Positions 16,431 through 24,476 are shown, counted from the first letter of the stretch. The stretch is 64,000 nucleotides of DNA from Lacticaseibacillus baoqingensis (GCF_003946165.1 NZ_RHOI01000003.1:1-64000); one strand, 5' to 3'. The notes: generated from the letters alone by a model not told the origin. Translations and numbers: made by a program.

Positions 16431-16877
16431 TTATCCTTTGACGGCTGGCTGCGCTTTTTTGGCACAATCTGCGCACAAGCCATATAACTCGAAGTTATGG
16501 CTGGCGATCTGCGCGCCAGGGACTTGATCTTCAAAAAAACCCAATGGGCACATTTGCAATTCCTGGACCCGGTGACAATTCGTACAAATGAAATGATGAT
16601 GATGCGGGTGTTGATAATCGCATTGCAGCTTGACGATTGCTTGTTCACCTTGGACTTCAGACTCCAAGATGCCCAGCTTTTCAAAAGCTTTCACGTTGCG
16701 ATAGATCGTGTCATGTGACAAGCCCGGATATTGCCCGCGCATATACGCGTCAATGCTGGTCACCGTGACATAGCTGTCCGCATGCCGATCCAAGTAAGCA
16801 ACCAGATCGCGGCGCTGCTTGGTAACGCGCATCCCATTTTCTTTCATCCGTTGGATCGCAATGGTCGTATTCGACAT
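16431..16877 (-). CDS. Fur-family metalloregulator (Zur/PerR/Fur type)
   Basis: The roughly 148-residue protein has the Fur layout: an N-terminal winged helix (GMRVTKQRRDLVAYLDRH, then the recognition region LSHDTIYRNVKAFEKLGIL at about residues 53-71) and a C-terminal dimer domain. The metal sites are visible as HPHHHHFIC (about 88-96), CTNCHRV and CADCAKK, giving two CxxC pairs for structural zinc. Which metal it senses (Zn, Fe or Mn/peroxide) cannot be decided. I favour ATG 16877, which lies at the right distance from AAGGGGG; an ATG two codons earlier is too close. It is convergent with nothing and is followed by the structured repeat. Confidence 0.85.
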   Translation of the reverse strand: MSNTTIAIQRMKENGMRVTKQRRDLVAYLDRHADSYVTVTSIDAYMRGQYPGLSHDTIYRNVKAFEKLGILESEVQGEQAIVKLQCDYQHPHHHHFICTNCHRVQELQMCPLGFFEDQVPGAQIASHNFELYGLCADCAKKAQPAVKG

Positions 16878-16920
16878 CCGCATCCCCCTTTTCTTCGCCT
16901 TCAGTCTAACATGTGCCGCC

Positions 16921-17493
16921 TCACTTGTCAGCAACTGCTGCCACCAGCGTCTTCATGAAGCGATCCACGGCCTGGCGGGCAAGCGGCCAGTCGTCATTGG
17001 CGATCACGGTGGCACTGGCACAAAGCGCTTGCGGCAGCTTGAGATCGCGCTGGTACTCAGGGCTGGCTAAGCGCTTGGCGACGGCTTGCGGAACATCTCC
17101 GCGGCCAAGCAGGCGGGTTTTTAAGATGGCAGGGTCATCGATCGTTAAAAATAACGTCGCCACTGCCGGCCCTAAGGTTTGCGCATAAGTGATCGCCCCT
17201 TGCGTATCCAACACGATGCTGGCAAACGCAGAACGCGCCCAAGCGGCATAAAGCGATTCATAAGAACTCCCATATTGATACCCAGCATACGTCACGTCTT
17301 CAATGTAGTGATTATGGGCAAAGCTGGCCGGTGTCTCAAAGGCGTAATCGACGCCATCCACTTCCCCAACGCGCTTGGGCCGCGTGGTATGGGTGATCAC
17401 CCGCTGGATCGCATATTGTTCACTCAAATAGCGGCTGACAGTGGTTTTACCGGTACCCGTTGCGCCGGTGATCACGATCAACTTATGCTTCAC
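16921..17493 (-). CDS. Guanylate-kinase-like P-loop protein
   Basis: The 190-residue protein begins with a P-loop GATGTGKTT (about residues 10-18) and has THTTRPKRVGEVDGVDYAF (about 34-52), the GMP-binding segment of guanylate kinases, then SYESLYAAWARSAFASIVLDTQGA. It diverges from canonical Gmk (P-loop GPSGVGKGT, about 205 residues), so it is probably a paralogue with another or lesser activity. I choose a GTG start at 17493, eight bases after GGAGG; this overlaps the upstream gene by 11 bases. Nucleotide kinase activity is inferred. Confidence 0.75.
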   Translation of the reverse strand: MKHKLIVITGATGTGKTTVSRYLSEQYAIQRVITHTTRPKRVGEVDGVDYAFETPASFAHNHYIEDVTYAGYQYGSSYESLYAAWARSAFASIVLDTQGAITYAQTLGPAVATLFLTIDDPAILKTRLLGRGDVPQAVAKRLASPEYQRDLKLPQALCASATVIANDDWPLARQAVDRFMKTLVAAVADK

Positions 17494-17857
17494 TAGGGTG
17501 TCCTCCATCAACAAATGCCGGCACGACTTCGATATGCAGCTGATACGCTTCTGTTTGGTCCATCACATTGATCACGTAATGGTCATCATCAAACCAGCTC
17601 AAGGTCAAGGTATCTGCCGTCGCCGCATCTAATTGCACCACATCACACTTACCAGCAGCCAAAAACGTCATCACTTGATCTAATAAGGCATGAATATCCC
17701 CTAGCGTACTGGCAGATAATTCATTGACTAATAGGTGTAACGCTTTTTGCGTTGCTTGTGCATAAGTCGCCAAAGGTTCATCATCTAATCCCGCATGAAA
17801 CACGGCCAGCGAGCCTTGTTGATAACTCGCACCAACCACCCCATATTGCATCTGCAA
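17483..17857 (-). CDS. Hypothetical acidic protein
   Basis: A 124-residue, acidic, soluble protein with no recognised domain. It is rich in Ala, Leu and Asp and ends in a short beta-rich region (TLTLSWFDDDHYVINVMDQTEAYQL split, about 85-110). Its stop codon lies inside the start of the guanylate-kinase-like gene (11-base overlap), which implies translational coupling and possibly a joint role. An AAGAGG site precedes the ATG at 17857. Confidence 0.6.
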   Translation of the reverse strand: MQMQYGVVGASYQQGSLAVFHAGLDDEPLATYAQATQKALHLLVNELSASTLGDIHALLDQVMTFLAAGKCDVVQLDAATADTLTLSWFDDDHYVINVMDQTEAYQLHIEVVPAFVDGGHPSEA

Positions 17858-17898
17858 CGCCTCTTTTCCTTTTCATTCAGTATAGCATTCAGCGGGAC

Positions 17899-17922
17899 AA
17901 AAAAACCGCGGTTCCCCGCGGT
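17899..17922 (-). terminator. Terminator of the NlpC/P60 hydrolase gene
   Basis: On the minus strand CCGCGG GGAA CCGCGG is followed by seven T residues. Confidence 0.85.
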
Positions 17923-17933
17923 CAGCTCAACTT

Positions 17934-19097
17934 TTAAAGGCGCCGCGCAAAGCTAGGCGCGAAGTAAGACATGCTTTGGATCGTGACAGTTTGACCCGGT
18001 TCTGGCGCATGGATGTATTGCCCACCGCCAATATAGATCGCCACGTGATAAGCACTGCCAACGCCACCCCAAAAGAGTAAGTCGCCAGCTTGCAGGCTGG
18101 ATAAGGAAACATTGCTGCCCAAAGTGCTCATGGCTTGAGAAGTCCGCGGCAAGCTGACGCCCATTTGCTTAGCAGCGTACCAAACCAGCCCGGAGCAATC
18201 AAAGCCGCTTGGCGTGCTGCCGCCCCAAACATAAGCGACCCCAATATACTTTGCGGCCACGCCGCCGATCCCGCCGATGCTGCCGGCAGCGACACTGCTT
18301 GAAGCCGCTGGGGTGCTGGCTGCTTTAGCGGTGCTGGTAGCAGCAGGCGCTTTGGCGGTGCTTTCAGCAGGCTTGGTCGCGGCTGCTTTAGCAGCGGCAT
18401 TAGCCTTGCTTAAATCACCTTGTAACGATTGCACAGCGGTTTGGTTAGCCGCCACTTTGGCTTGTAAGTCCGCTTGCTTGGCTTGGATCGACTTGTTTAA
18501 AGCGGTCAATTGTGCTTGATCTTTTTCAAGCTGCGCTTCGTTAGCTTCTAATTCAGCCTTATTCTTGACTGCAGCTGCTTTGAGGCCAGCTAATTTGTCG
18601 CCAGCAGCTTGCACATCACTCAACGCTTCTTTGTTGGCGGCATTGAGCTTGCCAACGGTGAAGGAACGCGATACCGCATCAGACATGTTGTCAGCATTCA
18701 AGACGAAATCAACATAAACGTTGCCAGTGACCGATTCACCCGCTTGCTTTTGCAGTGATTGTAATTGCTTCTTCATCACTGCCGTGCGCTGGGCGAGTTC
18801 TGCTTGGGCCTTGGTGATCTGCGCATCGTAGGTGGCAATTTGCTTAGTTGCCTGAGCAATGTTGGCTTTGGCGTCAGCTGCGGCTTGCGCCTTTTGGGAG
18901 GCTTGCGCGTCCACTTTCGCCACTTGGGCTTGGGCCGCTTGCAGTTGCGCCTGTAAGGACGATGTTTCCGACTGCTTGTCGCTTAAGGCGGTTTTCGCAT
19001 CGCTGACACTATCTGCTGCCACGCTTTGTAAGCCGACCCCAGTTGTTGCCAAAACGGTTGCTGCTGCGATCAAAGTCACTGTCTTCATCAGTTTCAT
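17934..19097 (-). CDS. Secreted coiled-coil NlpC/P60 peptidoglycan hydrolase (p75-like)
   Basis: The 387-residue protein has a Sec signal peptide (cleavage after about residue 28, SVAADS), a long Ala/Gln/Lys-rich coiled coil (about 30-235) interrupted by the conserved ESVTGNVYVDFVLNADNMSD insert (about 117-136), an Ala/Ser/Thr linker (about 235-275), and a C-terminal NlpC/P60 domain. The catalytic Cys is in FDCSGLVWY, the His in YHVAIYIGGGQYIHA. Such enzymes cut D-Glu-diamino-acid bonds in stem peptides during cell separation. The coiled-coil half is shared with the CHAP protein upstream, but the catalytic domain differs. A WalR-type box lies 50 bases before the start. Confidence 0.92.
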   Translation of the reverse strand: MKLMKTVTLIAAATVLATTGVGLQSVAADSVSDAKTALSDKQSETSSLQAQLQAAQAQVAKVDAQASQKAQAAADAKANIAQATKQIATYDAQITKAQAELAQRTAVMKKQLQSLQKQAGESVTGNVYVDFVLNADNMSDAVSRSFTVGKLNAANKEALSDVQAAGDKLAGLKAAAVKNKAELEANEAQLEKDQAQLTALNKSIQAKQADLQAKVAANQTAVQSLQGDLSKANAAAKAAATKPAESTAKAPAATSTAKAASTPAASSSVAAGSIGGIGGVAAKYIGVAYVWGGSTPSGFDCSGLVWYAAKQMGVSLPRTSQAMSTLGSNVSLSSLQAGDLLFWGGVGSAYHVAIYIGGGQYIHAPEPGQTVTIQSMSYFAPSFARRL

Positions 19098-19146
19098 TAT
19101 TGGTTGGTCTCCTCTAAGTTTCTAATAAGCAGTGTATCAAACCACT

Positions 19147-19163
19147 ATTACAGGACTGTAACA
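19147..19163 (-). promoter_or_regulatory. WalR (YycF)-type box before the NlpC/P60 gene
   Basis: TGTTAC-AGTCC-TGTAAT matches the direct-repeat consensus TGTWAH-N5-TGTWAH exactly. Ten bases on, TACACT stands where a -10 element would be, so the downstream half-site overlaps the -35 position, as expected for activation. Confidence 0.75.
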
Positions 19164-19207
19164 TGACAGTTAAGCCTTTGCGACGTCGCTTCAAGGATAA
19201 GATACGC

Positions 19208-19234
19208 AAAAAAACCGGCTTGCGCCGGTTTTTG
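19208..19234 (-). terminator. Terminator of the CHAP hydrolase gene
   Basis: Minus strand AAAAACCGGCGCAAGCCGG followed by seven T residues; it lies two bases from the stop codon. Confidence 0.85.
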
Positions 19235-19235
19235 C

Positions 19236-20426
19236 TTAACGATGGATGTAAGTGTAGCTGGATGCGCCGCTGACCACTTGGGTGTTAGGACCACCTGGTG
19301 TGGAAAAGCCCATGCCGCCTTGTTGGATGGTGATGGAACCACCATTGACTGCAACGACGTAAGCAACGTGGCCGTATGAACCATCAGCGGTCCATTGACC
19401 ACCAACAGATTGACCGGCACCAAAGACGACGATCGAACCTACCGCTGGGCTGTTGTTAACGGTAAAGCCTTCAGCAGCAGCAGAAGCGCCCCATTGGCAA
19501 CCGTTGCCCCAATGATTGCCGGCCCAAGGTGCTACCGACTTCACATACCAGGTGCATTGGCCGTAAGCATAGGCATTCCCAGCAGAATCGCTGGATTGAT
19601 GGGTCCCACCATTGCTGGTAACCGGCGCTGCTGGAGTTGCGGCAGGGGTCGTGCTCTTGGCAGCCGCCGGGGTGGCTGCTGGGGTCGCCGTCGCTTTAGC
19701 AGAGAGTTTTGCTAAAGTTGCTTTGGCAGCGGCATCTTGTTGCGCCGCTTTGGCTTGTAAAGCCACCAAAGTGTCTTTATTCGCGTTGATCTTATCGTTC
19801 AAAGCAGAAGACTTGGCATCTGCGCTGGACTTCAAGCTGACTAATTCAGTTTTTTCAGTTTCCAAAGTGGCTTTGGTTGCCACTAAGGTTTGCTTCTTGC
19901 TGACTTGTTCAGCTTGTAAGTCGGCCAACTTGGTCTTCGCGTCGTTGACCGCATTCAAGGCATCCTTGTTGGCTTGGTTCAACTTGTTGACCGTCGAGGT
20001 CCGTGAAATCAAATCTGATAAATCATCGGAGTTCAAGACGAAGTCAACATAGACGTTGCCGGTAACGGAATCCCCAGCTTCTTTTTGTAAAGAAACTAAT
20101 TGTTTTTTCAATACCGCTTTACGGGCGGCTAATTCGGCTTGGGTCTTGGCCACTTCGCCTTGTAACGCTTCGATCCGCGCTTGCGTCGCGGTAATCTTGG
20201 CTTGGGCATCAGAGATGGCCGTGTTTTTATCATTGATCTGGCCGTCTAACTTGATCACTTCGGCATTGGCCGATTCAAGTTCAGCAACCAGCTTATCAGT
20301 ATTGCTTTGGTTAGAAGAAATTGCGGATTGGGTGTCGCTAGCCGCGGCTACCTGCGCTGTGGACGCAGCGAAAGCCGTCAGTGTTACTGCGGTAATCATT
20401 GTCGTTAGGATCGTTTGTAACTTCAT
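19236..20426 (-). CDS. Secreted coiled-coil CHAP-domain peptidoglycan hydrolase (p40/PcsB-like)
   Basis: The 396-residue protein has a signal peptide (cleavage near residue 29, QVAAAS), an N-terminal coiled coil (about 30-245) with the insert DSVTGNVYVDFVLNSDDLSD (about 119-138), a Thr/Ala/Pro linker, and a C-terminal CHAP domain. The catalytic Cys is in AYGQCTWYVK and the His in GSYGHVAYVVAV. The organisation is that of PcsB and the lactobacillar p40 proteins, amidases or endopeptidases at the division site activated by FtsEX. It is a tandem paralogue of the NlpC/P60 protein downstream. A WalR-type box lies 56 bases upstream. Confidence 0.92.
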   Translation of the reverse strand: MKLQTILTTMITAVTLTAFAASTAQVAAASDTQSAISSNQSNTDKLVAELESANAEVIKLDGQINDKNTAISDAQAKITATQARIEALQGEVAKTQAELAARKAVLKKQLVSLQKEAGDSVTGNVYVDFVLNSDDLSDLISRTSTVNKLNQANKDALNAVNDAKTKLADLQAEQVSKKQTLVATKATLETEKTELVSLKSSADAKSSALNDKINANKDTLVALQAKAAQQDAAAKATLAKLSAKATATPAATPAAAKSTTPAATPAAPVTSNGGTHQSSDSAGNAYAYGQCTWYVKSVAPWAGNHWGNGCQWGASAAAEGFTVNNSPAVGSIVVFGAGQSVGGQWTADGSYGHVAYVVAVNGGSITIQQGGMGFSTPGGPNTQVVSGASSYTYIHR

Positions 20427-20481
20427 AGAATTTATTCCACCCTTTTATGTTAATCACTGTTATGCAGTCTACCGCTTGAGT

Positions 20482-20498
20482 ATTACACGGCTGTTACA
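20482..20498 (-). promoter_or_regulatory. WalR (YycF)-type box before the CHAP gene
   Basis: TGTAAC-AGCCG-TGTAAT is a perfect TGTWAH-N5-TGTWAH repeat, with TAGACT ten bases downstream as probable -10. Spacing and orientation copy those of the box at 19147. Confidence 0.75.
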
Positions 20499-20585
20499 GA
20501 GCAATTACCATCGCCATACAAATGCATCTCAAATCGTAACTTAGCGCTTTGATCCGCGCGGCGACGGCGTTTTAAAAGGTCACAC

Positions 20586-20632
20586 AAAAGCACCTTTGGC
20601 CGGCGGTTTTCAGGTGCCTGCCAAAGGTGCTT
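20586..20632 (-). terminator. Terminator of tyrS
   Basis: AAGCACCTTTGGC pairs with GGCCAAAGGTGCTTTTG on the minus strand; the loop is about 17 bases. Confidence 0.75.
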
Positions 20633-20650
20633 GGAAAATCTCACGTTAAA

Positions 20651-21913
20651 TTAGTTTTGCACCCGCACCAAGAAGTACTTCTTCTTGCCGCGCCGCACGA
20701 TCACGAATTGACCATCGAAGTGACTGGCAGGATCAACGACGAAGTCCAAATCGCGCTGCTTTTCACCATTGATCGTGATGGCGCCGTTTTGCACGTCTTC
20801 ACGTGCTTGGCGACGCGACGATTCGATCTTCGTGGTATCCACTAACCAAGTGACGATATTTTCTGGCGTCTTAGGCGCGGTGGTATCAGGAAATTGCTTG
20901 AAGCCTTGTTCGATTTCTGCTGCCGTCAAGTCTTGGACATCCCCAGAAAACAATGCCGCACTGATTGCTTCTGCTTGATCAACGGCGGCTTGGCCATGGA
21001 CGAATTTTGTCACTTCTTGCGCCAAGCGCCGTTGGGCAGCGCGCTTTTCCGGATGAGTCTTTGTGGCTGCGACTAACGCCGCGATTTCTGCTTTGGAAAG
21101 GAAGGTGAAGAACTTCAAGAATTTCTCCACATCCGCATCATCTTGGTTGAACCAGAACTGGTAGAACTCATAAGGGCTGGTTTTTTCCGGATCTAACCAA
21201 ACGGCACCGCCAGCCGACTTGCCAAACTTCGTCCCATCTGCTTTCAACATTAACGGGTTGGTCAACCCATAGACTTTGGCGTCTGCGCCTTGGACCTTAT
21301 GGATCAAATCGATCCCTGCGGTGATGTTGCCCCATTGATCGGCGCCGCCCAGCTGCACTTGCACATCTTCATGCTTGAACAGCTGCAAGAAATCGATGGA
21401 TTGCAAGATCTGGTAGGTGAATTCGGTGTATGAGATCCCATTTTCCAAACGCGACGCCACCACTTCTTTGGCCAGCATTTGGTTCACTGGGAAAAGCTTC
21501 CCATAATCGCGCAAGAAATCCAGCATAGACAGCTTGCTCAACCAGGTGTAATTATCCACGATCCGAAAATTGTTCCGGCCAAAAAGCCGTTCCATTTGGG
21601 CGGTCAATTTTTCCTTATTATGGTTGATCGTTTCCATCGTTTGTAAGATCCGCTCGGAATTGCGGCCAGAAGGATCCCCGATCGATCCGGTACCGCCGCC
21701 GATCAAGATCACCGGCTTGTGGCCCATCAACTGGAACCGCTTGAGCATCATGAACGGAATCAAATGCCCGACGTGCAGCGAATCGCCAGTCGGATCAGTG
21801 CCGACGTAGATCCCCACTTGTTTTTCGTCAGTCAGCTTGCGCAAACCTGCTTCATCGGTGATTTGATTCAAAGCCCCGCGCCAGGCGAGTTCGTCTAAAA
21901 TATTTTCAGTCAT
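20651..21913 (-). CDS. tyrS: Tyrosyl-tRNA synthetase
   Basis: The 420-residue class I synthetase attaches tyrosine to tRNA-Tyr in the cytoplasm. The HIGH-type motif is seen as HVGHL (in GDSLHVGHLIPF, about residues 45-56), the tyrosine pocket as QSIDFLQLFKHEDVQVQLGGADQWGNI (split, about 168-194), and the KMSKS-type motif as KFGKS (about 230-234). A C-terminal S4-like RNA-binding domain (about 350-415) is present. I place the start at ATG 21913 behind TAGGAGGAAG. A complete T-box leader with a UAC specifier controls it, so expression rises when tyrosyl-tRNA is short. Confidence 0.97.
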   Translation of the reverse strand: MTENILDELAWRGALNQITDEAGLRKLTDEKQVGIYVGTDPTGDSLHVGHLIPFMMLKRFQLMGHKPVILIGGGTGSIGDPSGRNSERILQTMETINHNKEKLTAQMERLFGRNNFRIVDNYTWLSKLSMLDFLRDYGKLFPVNQMLAKEVVASRLENGISYTEFTYQILQSIDFLQLFKHEDVQVQLGGADQWGNITAGIDLIHKVQGADAKVYGLTNPLMLKADGTKFGKSAGGAVWLDPEKTSPYEFYQFWFNQDDADVEKFLKFFTFLSKAEIAALVAATKTHPEKRAAQRRLAQEVTKFVHGQAAVDQAEAISAALFSGDVQDLTAAEIEQGFKQFPDTTAPKTPENIVTWLVDTTKIESSRRQAREDVQNGAITINGEKQRDLDFVVDPASHFDGQFVIVRRGKKKYFLVRVQN

Positions 21914-21943
21914 CGTACTTCCTCCTAAATATGTGGCCAGCCA

Positions 21944-22157
21944 CAAAAAAAGTCCCTGCTCGCATTGCGAACAGGGACGAAATTTCCGCGGTACCACCCA
22001 GTTTTATGGCCATAGCCATCTCTTGTTGATGGATAGCGGCATCACCCGTCACCAATATGGATAGGCTGTAATTCAGCTTTGATCCCGGGTTGGCTTGCAG
22101 CGACCGCCAACTTTCTGAAACACGGTATCAAACCCTACTAGACCCTTGGTTGCTATT
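21944..22157 (-). promoter_or_regulatory. Tyr T-box riboswitch of tyrS
   Basis: The minus strand carries the canonical T-box TGGGTGGTACCGCGG (21986-22000) followed by a terminator hairpin GTCCCTG/CAGGGAC (21952-21978) and seven T residues (21944-21951). Upstream is stem I with an AGAAAGTTGG-type bulge and a specifier loop containing UAC (22068-22070) in the context GAATTACAGC. Uncharged tRNA-Tyr would pair here and with the T-box to favour the antiterminator. Confidence 0.95.
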
Positions 22158-22163
22158 GGCAAT

Positions 22164-22191
22164 AGTTTAGCACAACCTTGCTTGTTGTCAA
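22164..22191 (-). promoter_or_regulatory. Promoter of the T-box/tyrS transcript
   Basis: TTGACA (22186-22191) and TAAACT (22164-22169), spacer 16 bases, on the minus strand. Confidence 0.65.
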
Positions 22192-22371
22192 TCATCATCA
22201 TGGCGCAGGCGCCGACTTCAAGCTTCTTTACCCGGCAAGACACTGTATAATAAGAAATAGGCGGGATCAGCAACGTTCCCCCTAAGGAGATGGTTTACTT
22301 TCACCCAACAGCGACTTATAATAATCGTTGTTAGATTAGAATGGTTATAATTTAGTTTTGGAGGCCACACA

Positions 22372-23040
22372 ATGAGCTTAGCAGAAAAGATCAATGTGAT
22401 GCGGGCCAGCGTTATGGGGGCAAATGACGGCATCCTTTCTGTTGCAGGGATCGTCATTGGGGTCGCAGGTGCGACCAGCAATCGATATGCAATATTACTA
22501 TCAGGGTTATCCGGCATGCTTGCCGGCACCGTCTCAATGGCGATGGGCGAATATGTTTCAGTCAACACACAGCGCGACAGTGAAAAAAACGCGGTGATCC
22601 AAGAAAGCCGCGTTTTGGATGATGACTTCGCCAATGAAGTTCAATTCATCCAACAAAAGTACATTGCCACTGGGATCTCACCAGACTTGGCGGCTAAAGC
22701 GACCAATGAAATGCTTAGCCACGATGCGATCAATGTGGCCGTGCGCGAGCGTTATGGCTTTGATCCGCACGAAAAAACCAGTGCGATCGCCGCAGCGATG
22801 GCGTCAATGATCTCTTTTCCGATCGGATCGATCTTGCCGCTGGTCGCGATCACCTTCTTCCCAGCGGCGATCCGCATTTGGGCGACGGTGATCGCCGTGG
22901 TGATCGCTTTGGCGATCACTGGCTATTCCGCAGCGGCTTTAGGCCAAGCCAACCGCGGGCGCGCGATGCTGCGCAACATCATTTCGGGAATCTTAACGAT
23001 GCTGGTCACCTATCTTGCCGGCTCGCTGTTTGCTCGCTGA
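22372..23040 (+). CDS. VIT1/CCC1-family metal transporter, copy 1
   Basis: The 222-residue protein belongs to the VIT/CCC1 family of Fe2+/Mn2+ transporters. Typical features are RASVMGANDGILSVAGIVIGV (split, about residues 11-31, helix 1 with the metal-facing Asp), the second helix SGMLAGTVSMAMGEYVSV (about 49-66) with conserved Met and Glu, a cytoplasmic charged region (about 67-145) and three C-terminal helices. These proteins export or detoxify cytosolic iron and manganese. GGAGG lies before the ATG and a TATAAT is at 22346-22351. It is followed by a paralogue 13 bases downstream, suggesting a heteromer or a two-metal system. Confidence 0.9.
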   Translation: MSLAEKINVMRASVMGANDGILSVAGIVIGVAGATSNRYAILLSGLSGMLAGTVSMAMGEYVSVNTQRDSEKNAVIQESRVLDDDFANEVQFIQQKYIATGISPDLAAKATNEMLSHDAINVAVRERYGFDPHEKTSAIAAAMASMISFPIGSILPLVAITFFPAAIRIWATVIAVVIALAITGYSAAALGQANRGRAMLRNIISGILTMLVTYLAGSLFAR

Positions 23041-23053
23041 AAGAAGGTTCGCT

Positions 23054-23752
23054 ATGACCACGATAACGTTAAAGAAGAAAAAAAATAAGCAAACCATGGC
23101 AGAGCGGGCCAACACCTTGCGCGCCGGGGTGCTAGGGGCTAATGACGGGATCTTGACCGTCGTTGGGGTGCTGTTTTCAGTGGCTGCTGCCACGACCGAT
23201 CATTTCACCATTTTCATCGCAGGGTTAGCCGACTTGCTGGCTTGTGCTTTTTCGATGGCTAGCGGCGAATACGCCAGTGTGAGTTCGCAAAAAGACACCG
23301 AAAAAGCCGTGGTGGCCCAAGAAAAAGCGCTCTTAGCCAGTGACTATGCCGCACAACGCCAAGCGGTGGTCGATCATTACATCCAACGCGGCGTCAGCAC
23401 CGCGACTGCTGGGCAGATCGCAGATCAGCTTTTGGCTAAAGATGCCTTGGGCACTGTGATCAATGTGAAGTACCAATTGGAAGAAGACCACTACATGAAT
23501 CCTTGGGATGCCGCTTTTTCATCCTTAGTGGCCGCTGCCAGCGGCGGGATCTTCCCGCTAGTCGCGATGACGCTGTTGCCAGGGATATGGGCTTGGCCAG
23601 GGACCATTTTGGCAGTGATCTTATCCAGTTGTTTAACTGGTTTTTTGTCCGCCAAGTTCGGCGACGGCCTGGTGAAAACCGCGATCGTGCGCAACGTGAT
23701 CATCGGGATCATTACCATGGCGATCCACTATGGCATTGGGCAAGTGCTCTAA
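23054..23752 (+). CDS. VIT1/CCC1-family metal transporter, copy 2
   Basis: A 232-residue paralogue of the preceding gene with a Lys-rich N-terminus (TITLKKKKNKQ) and the same motifs: RAGVLGANDGILTVVGVLFSV (split) and DLLACAFSMASGEYASVSS. I choose ATG 23054, preceded by AGAAGG; the longer frame start at 23015 lies inside the first gene. The pair forms an operon closed by a 46-base perfect palindrome. An ArsR-type regulator is encoded convergently downstream and might respond to metals, though it lacks obvious cysteines for that. Confidence 0.9.
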   Translation: MTTITLKKKKNKQTMAERANTLRAGVLGANDGILTVVGVLFSVAAATTDHFTIFIAGLADLLACAFSMASGEYASVSSQKDTEKAVVAQEKALLASDYAAQRQAVVDHYIQRGVSTATAGQIADQLLAKDALGTVINVKYQLEEDHYMNPWDAAFSSLVAAASGGIFPLVAMTLLPGIWAWPGTILAVILSSCLTGFLSAKFGDGLVKTAIVRNVIIGIITMAIHYGIGQVL

Positions 23753-23754
23753 AT

Positions 23755-23800
23755 GGCAATCTAAAAGGGCAAGTCTTAAGACTTGCCCTTTTAGATTGCC
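23755..23800. terminator. Perfect 46-base palindrome (terminator)
   Basis: GGCAATCTAAAAGGGCAAGTCTT is followed directly by its exact reverse complement. The AAAA and TTTT tracts inside the arms can act as U-tract for either strand, so it may stop both the VIT operon and the convergent ArsR gene. Confidence 0.75.
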
Positions 23801-23841
23801 TGCGATGCCGCTAAATACACTTGCATTGCGATGCTGCCGAC

Positions 23842-24195
23842 CTAGCCCACCCTTTTGGCTTCATGGTGTGCTTGGCGCTTTAAGGTACTGGTCAAGCGTT
23901 CCAGCCGTGCAATGGTATCATTCAGCGTTAAGTAATAGTAAACAATATTGCCTTGTTGATGCGATGCCACCATCCCAATATCCCGTAATGCTTTGAGATG
24001 ATGTGATGTGGCCGGTTGCGATAACCCGATCGCCTTGGCCAGATCATTGACCATTAACCCATGTGGTTCTTGCATTGTCCCCAAGATCATCAACAACCGC
24101 TGGCGATTTGGATTTGCCAGTGCGTTTAGATGGCCAATGTCTGATTGAAATTCTTTTAATGCTGCTTCCTGCGCTTGCGAATACTGATCTCCCAT
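23842..24195 (-). CDS. ArsR-family winged-helix regulator
   Basis: The 117-residue protein has the ArsR/SmtB fold: NALANPNRQRLLMILG (about residues 25-40), NDLAKAIGLSQPATSHHLKALRDIGMV (about 50-76, the recognition helix is QPATSHHLKAL) and a beta wing HQQGNIVYYYL. The classical metal box ELCVCDL is absent (here GLMVNDLA), so it is not a simple arsenic or cadmium sensor. It could respond to another ligand or to redox state. Start at ATG 24195 after GGGAGG. It is convergent with the VIT pair and divergent from ilvE. Confidence 0.85.
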   Translation of the reverse strand: MGDQYSQAQEAALKEFQSDIGHLNALANPNRQRLLMILGTMQEPHGLMVNDLAKAIGLSQPATSHHLKALRDIGMVASHQQGNIVYYYLTLNDTIARLERLTSTLKRQAHHEAKRVG

Positions 24196-24448
24196 ACGCC
24201 CGCCTCCCAAGTTTTGCGATGTGTCGTTACGCTTAGTCTACCGCACATCAGGGGAAAAAGGTGGATTATTTGCAAAATTCTACTCATTTTTTTTACTTTT
24301 ATTTAGGATAATCTGGTAGTGCATCATTAATTCGTGTATATTCGCTTAACTAGATCATTGTAAGCGTGACCTATTTCGTAAATTTTGGCTCGCTTTCACA
24401 GAATGTTTTCGTTATCATTAAAACAGCGCCGATTCGGCGTTTGAGTAA

Positions 24449-24463
24449 AATTTACAGAAGAAT
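24449..24463. promoter_or_regulatory. CodY-like box before ilvE
   Basis: AATTTACAGAAGAAT matches the CodY consensus AATTTTCWGAAAATT at 12 of 15 positions and lies 13 bases upstream of the -35. The rest of the 350-base region 24196-24546 is AT-rich, with no T-box or other structured leader that I can see. Confidence 0.45.
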
Positions 24464-24476
24464 TCAACGATTTACC

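Noticed and set aside
18277-20052. Long Ala/Leu/Val-rich frames opposite the two hydrolase genes
   Set aside because: They are antisense shadows of the Ala/Lys/Gln-rich coiled coils and lack ribosome sites.
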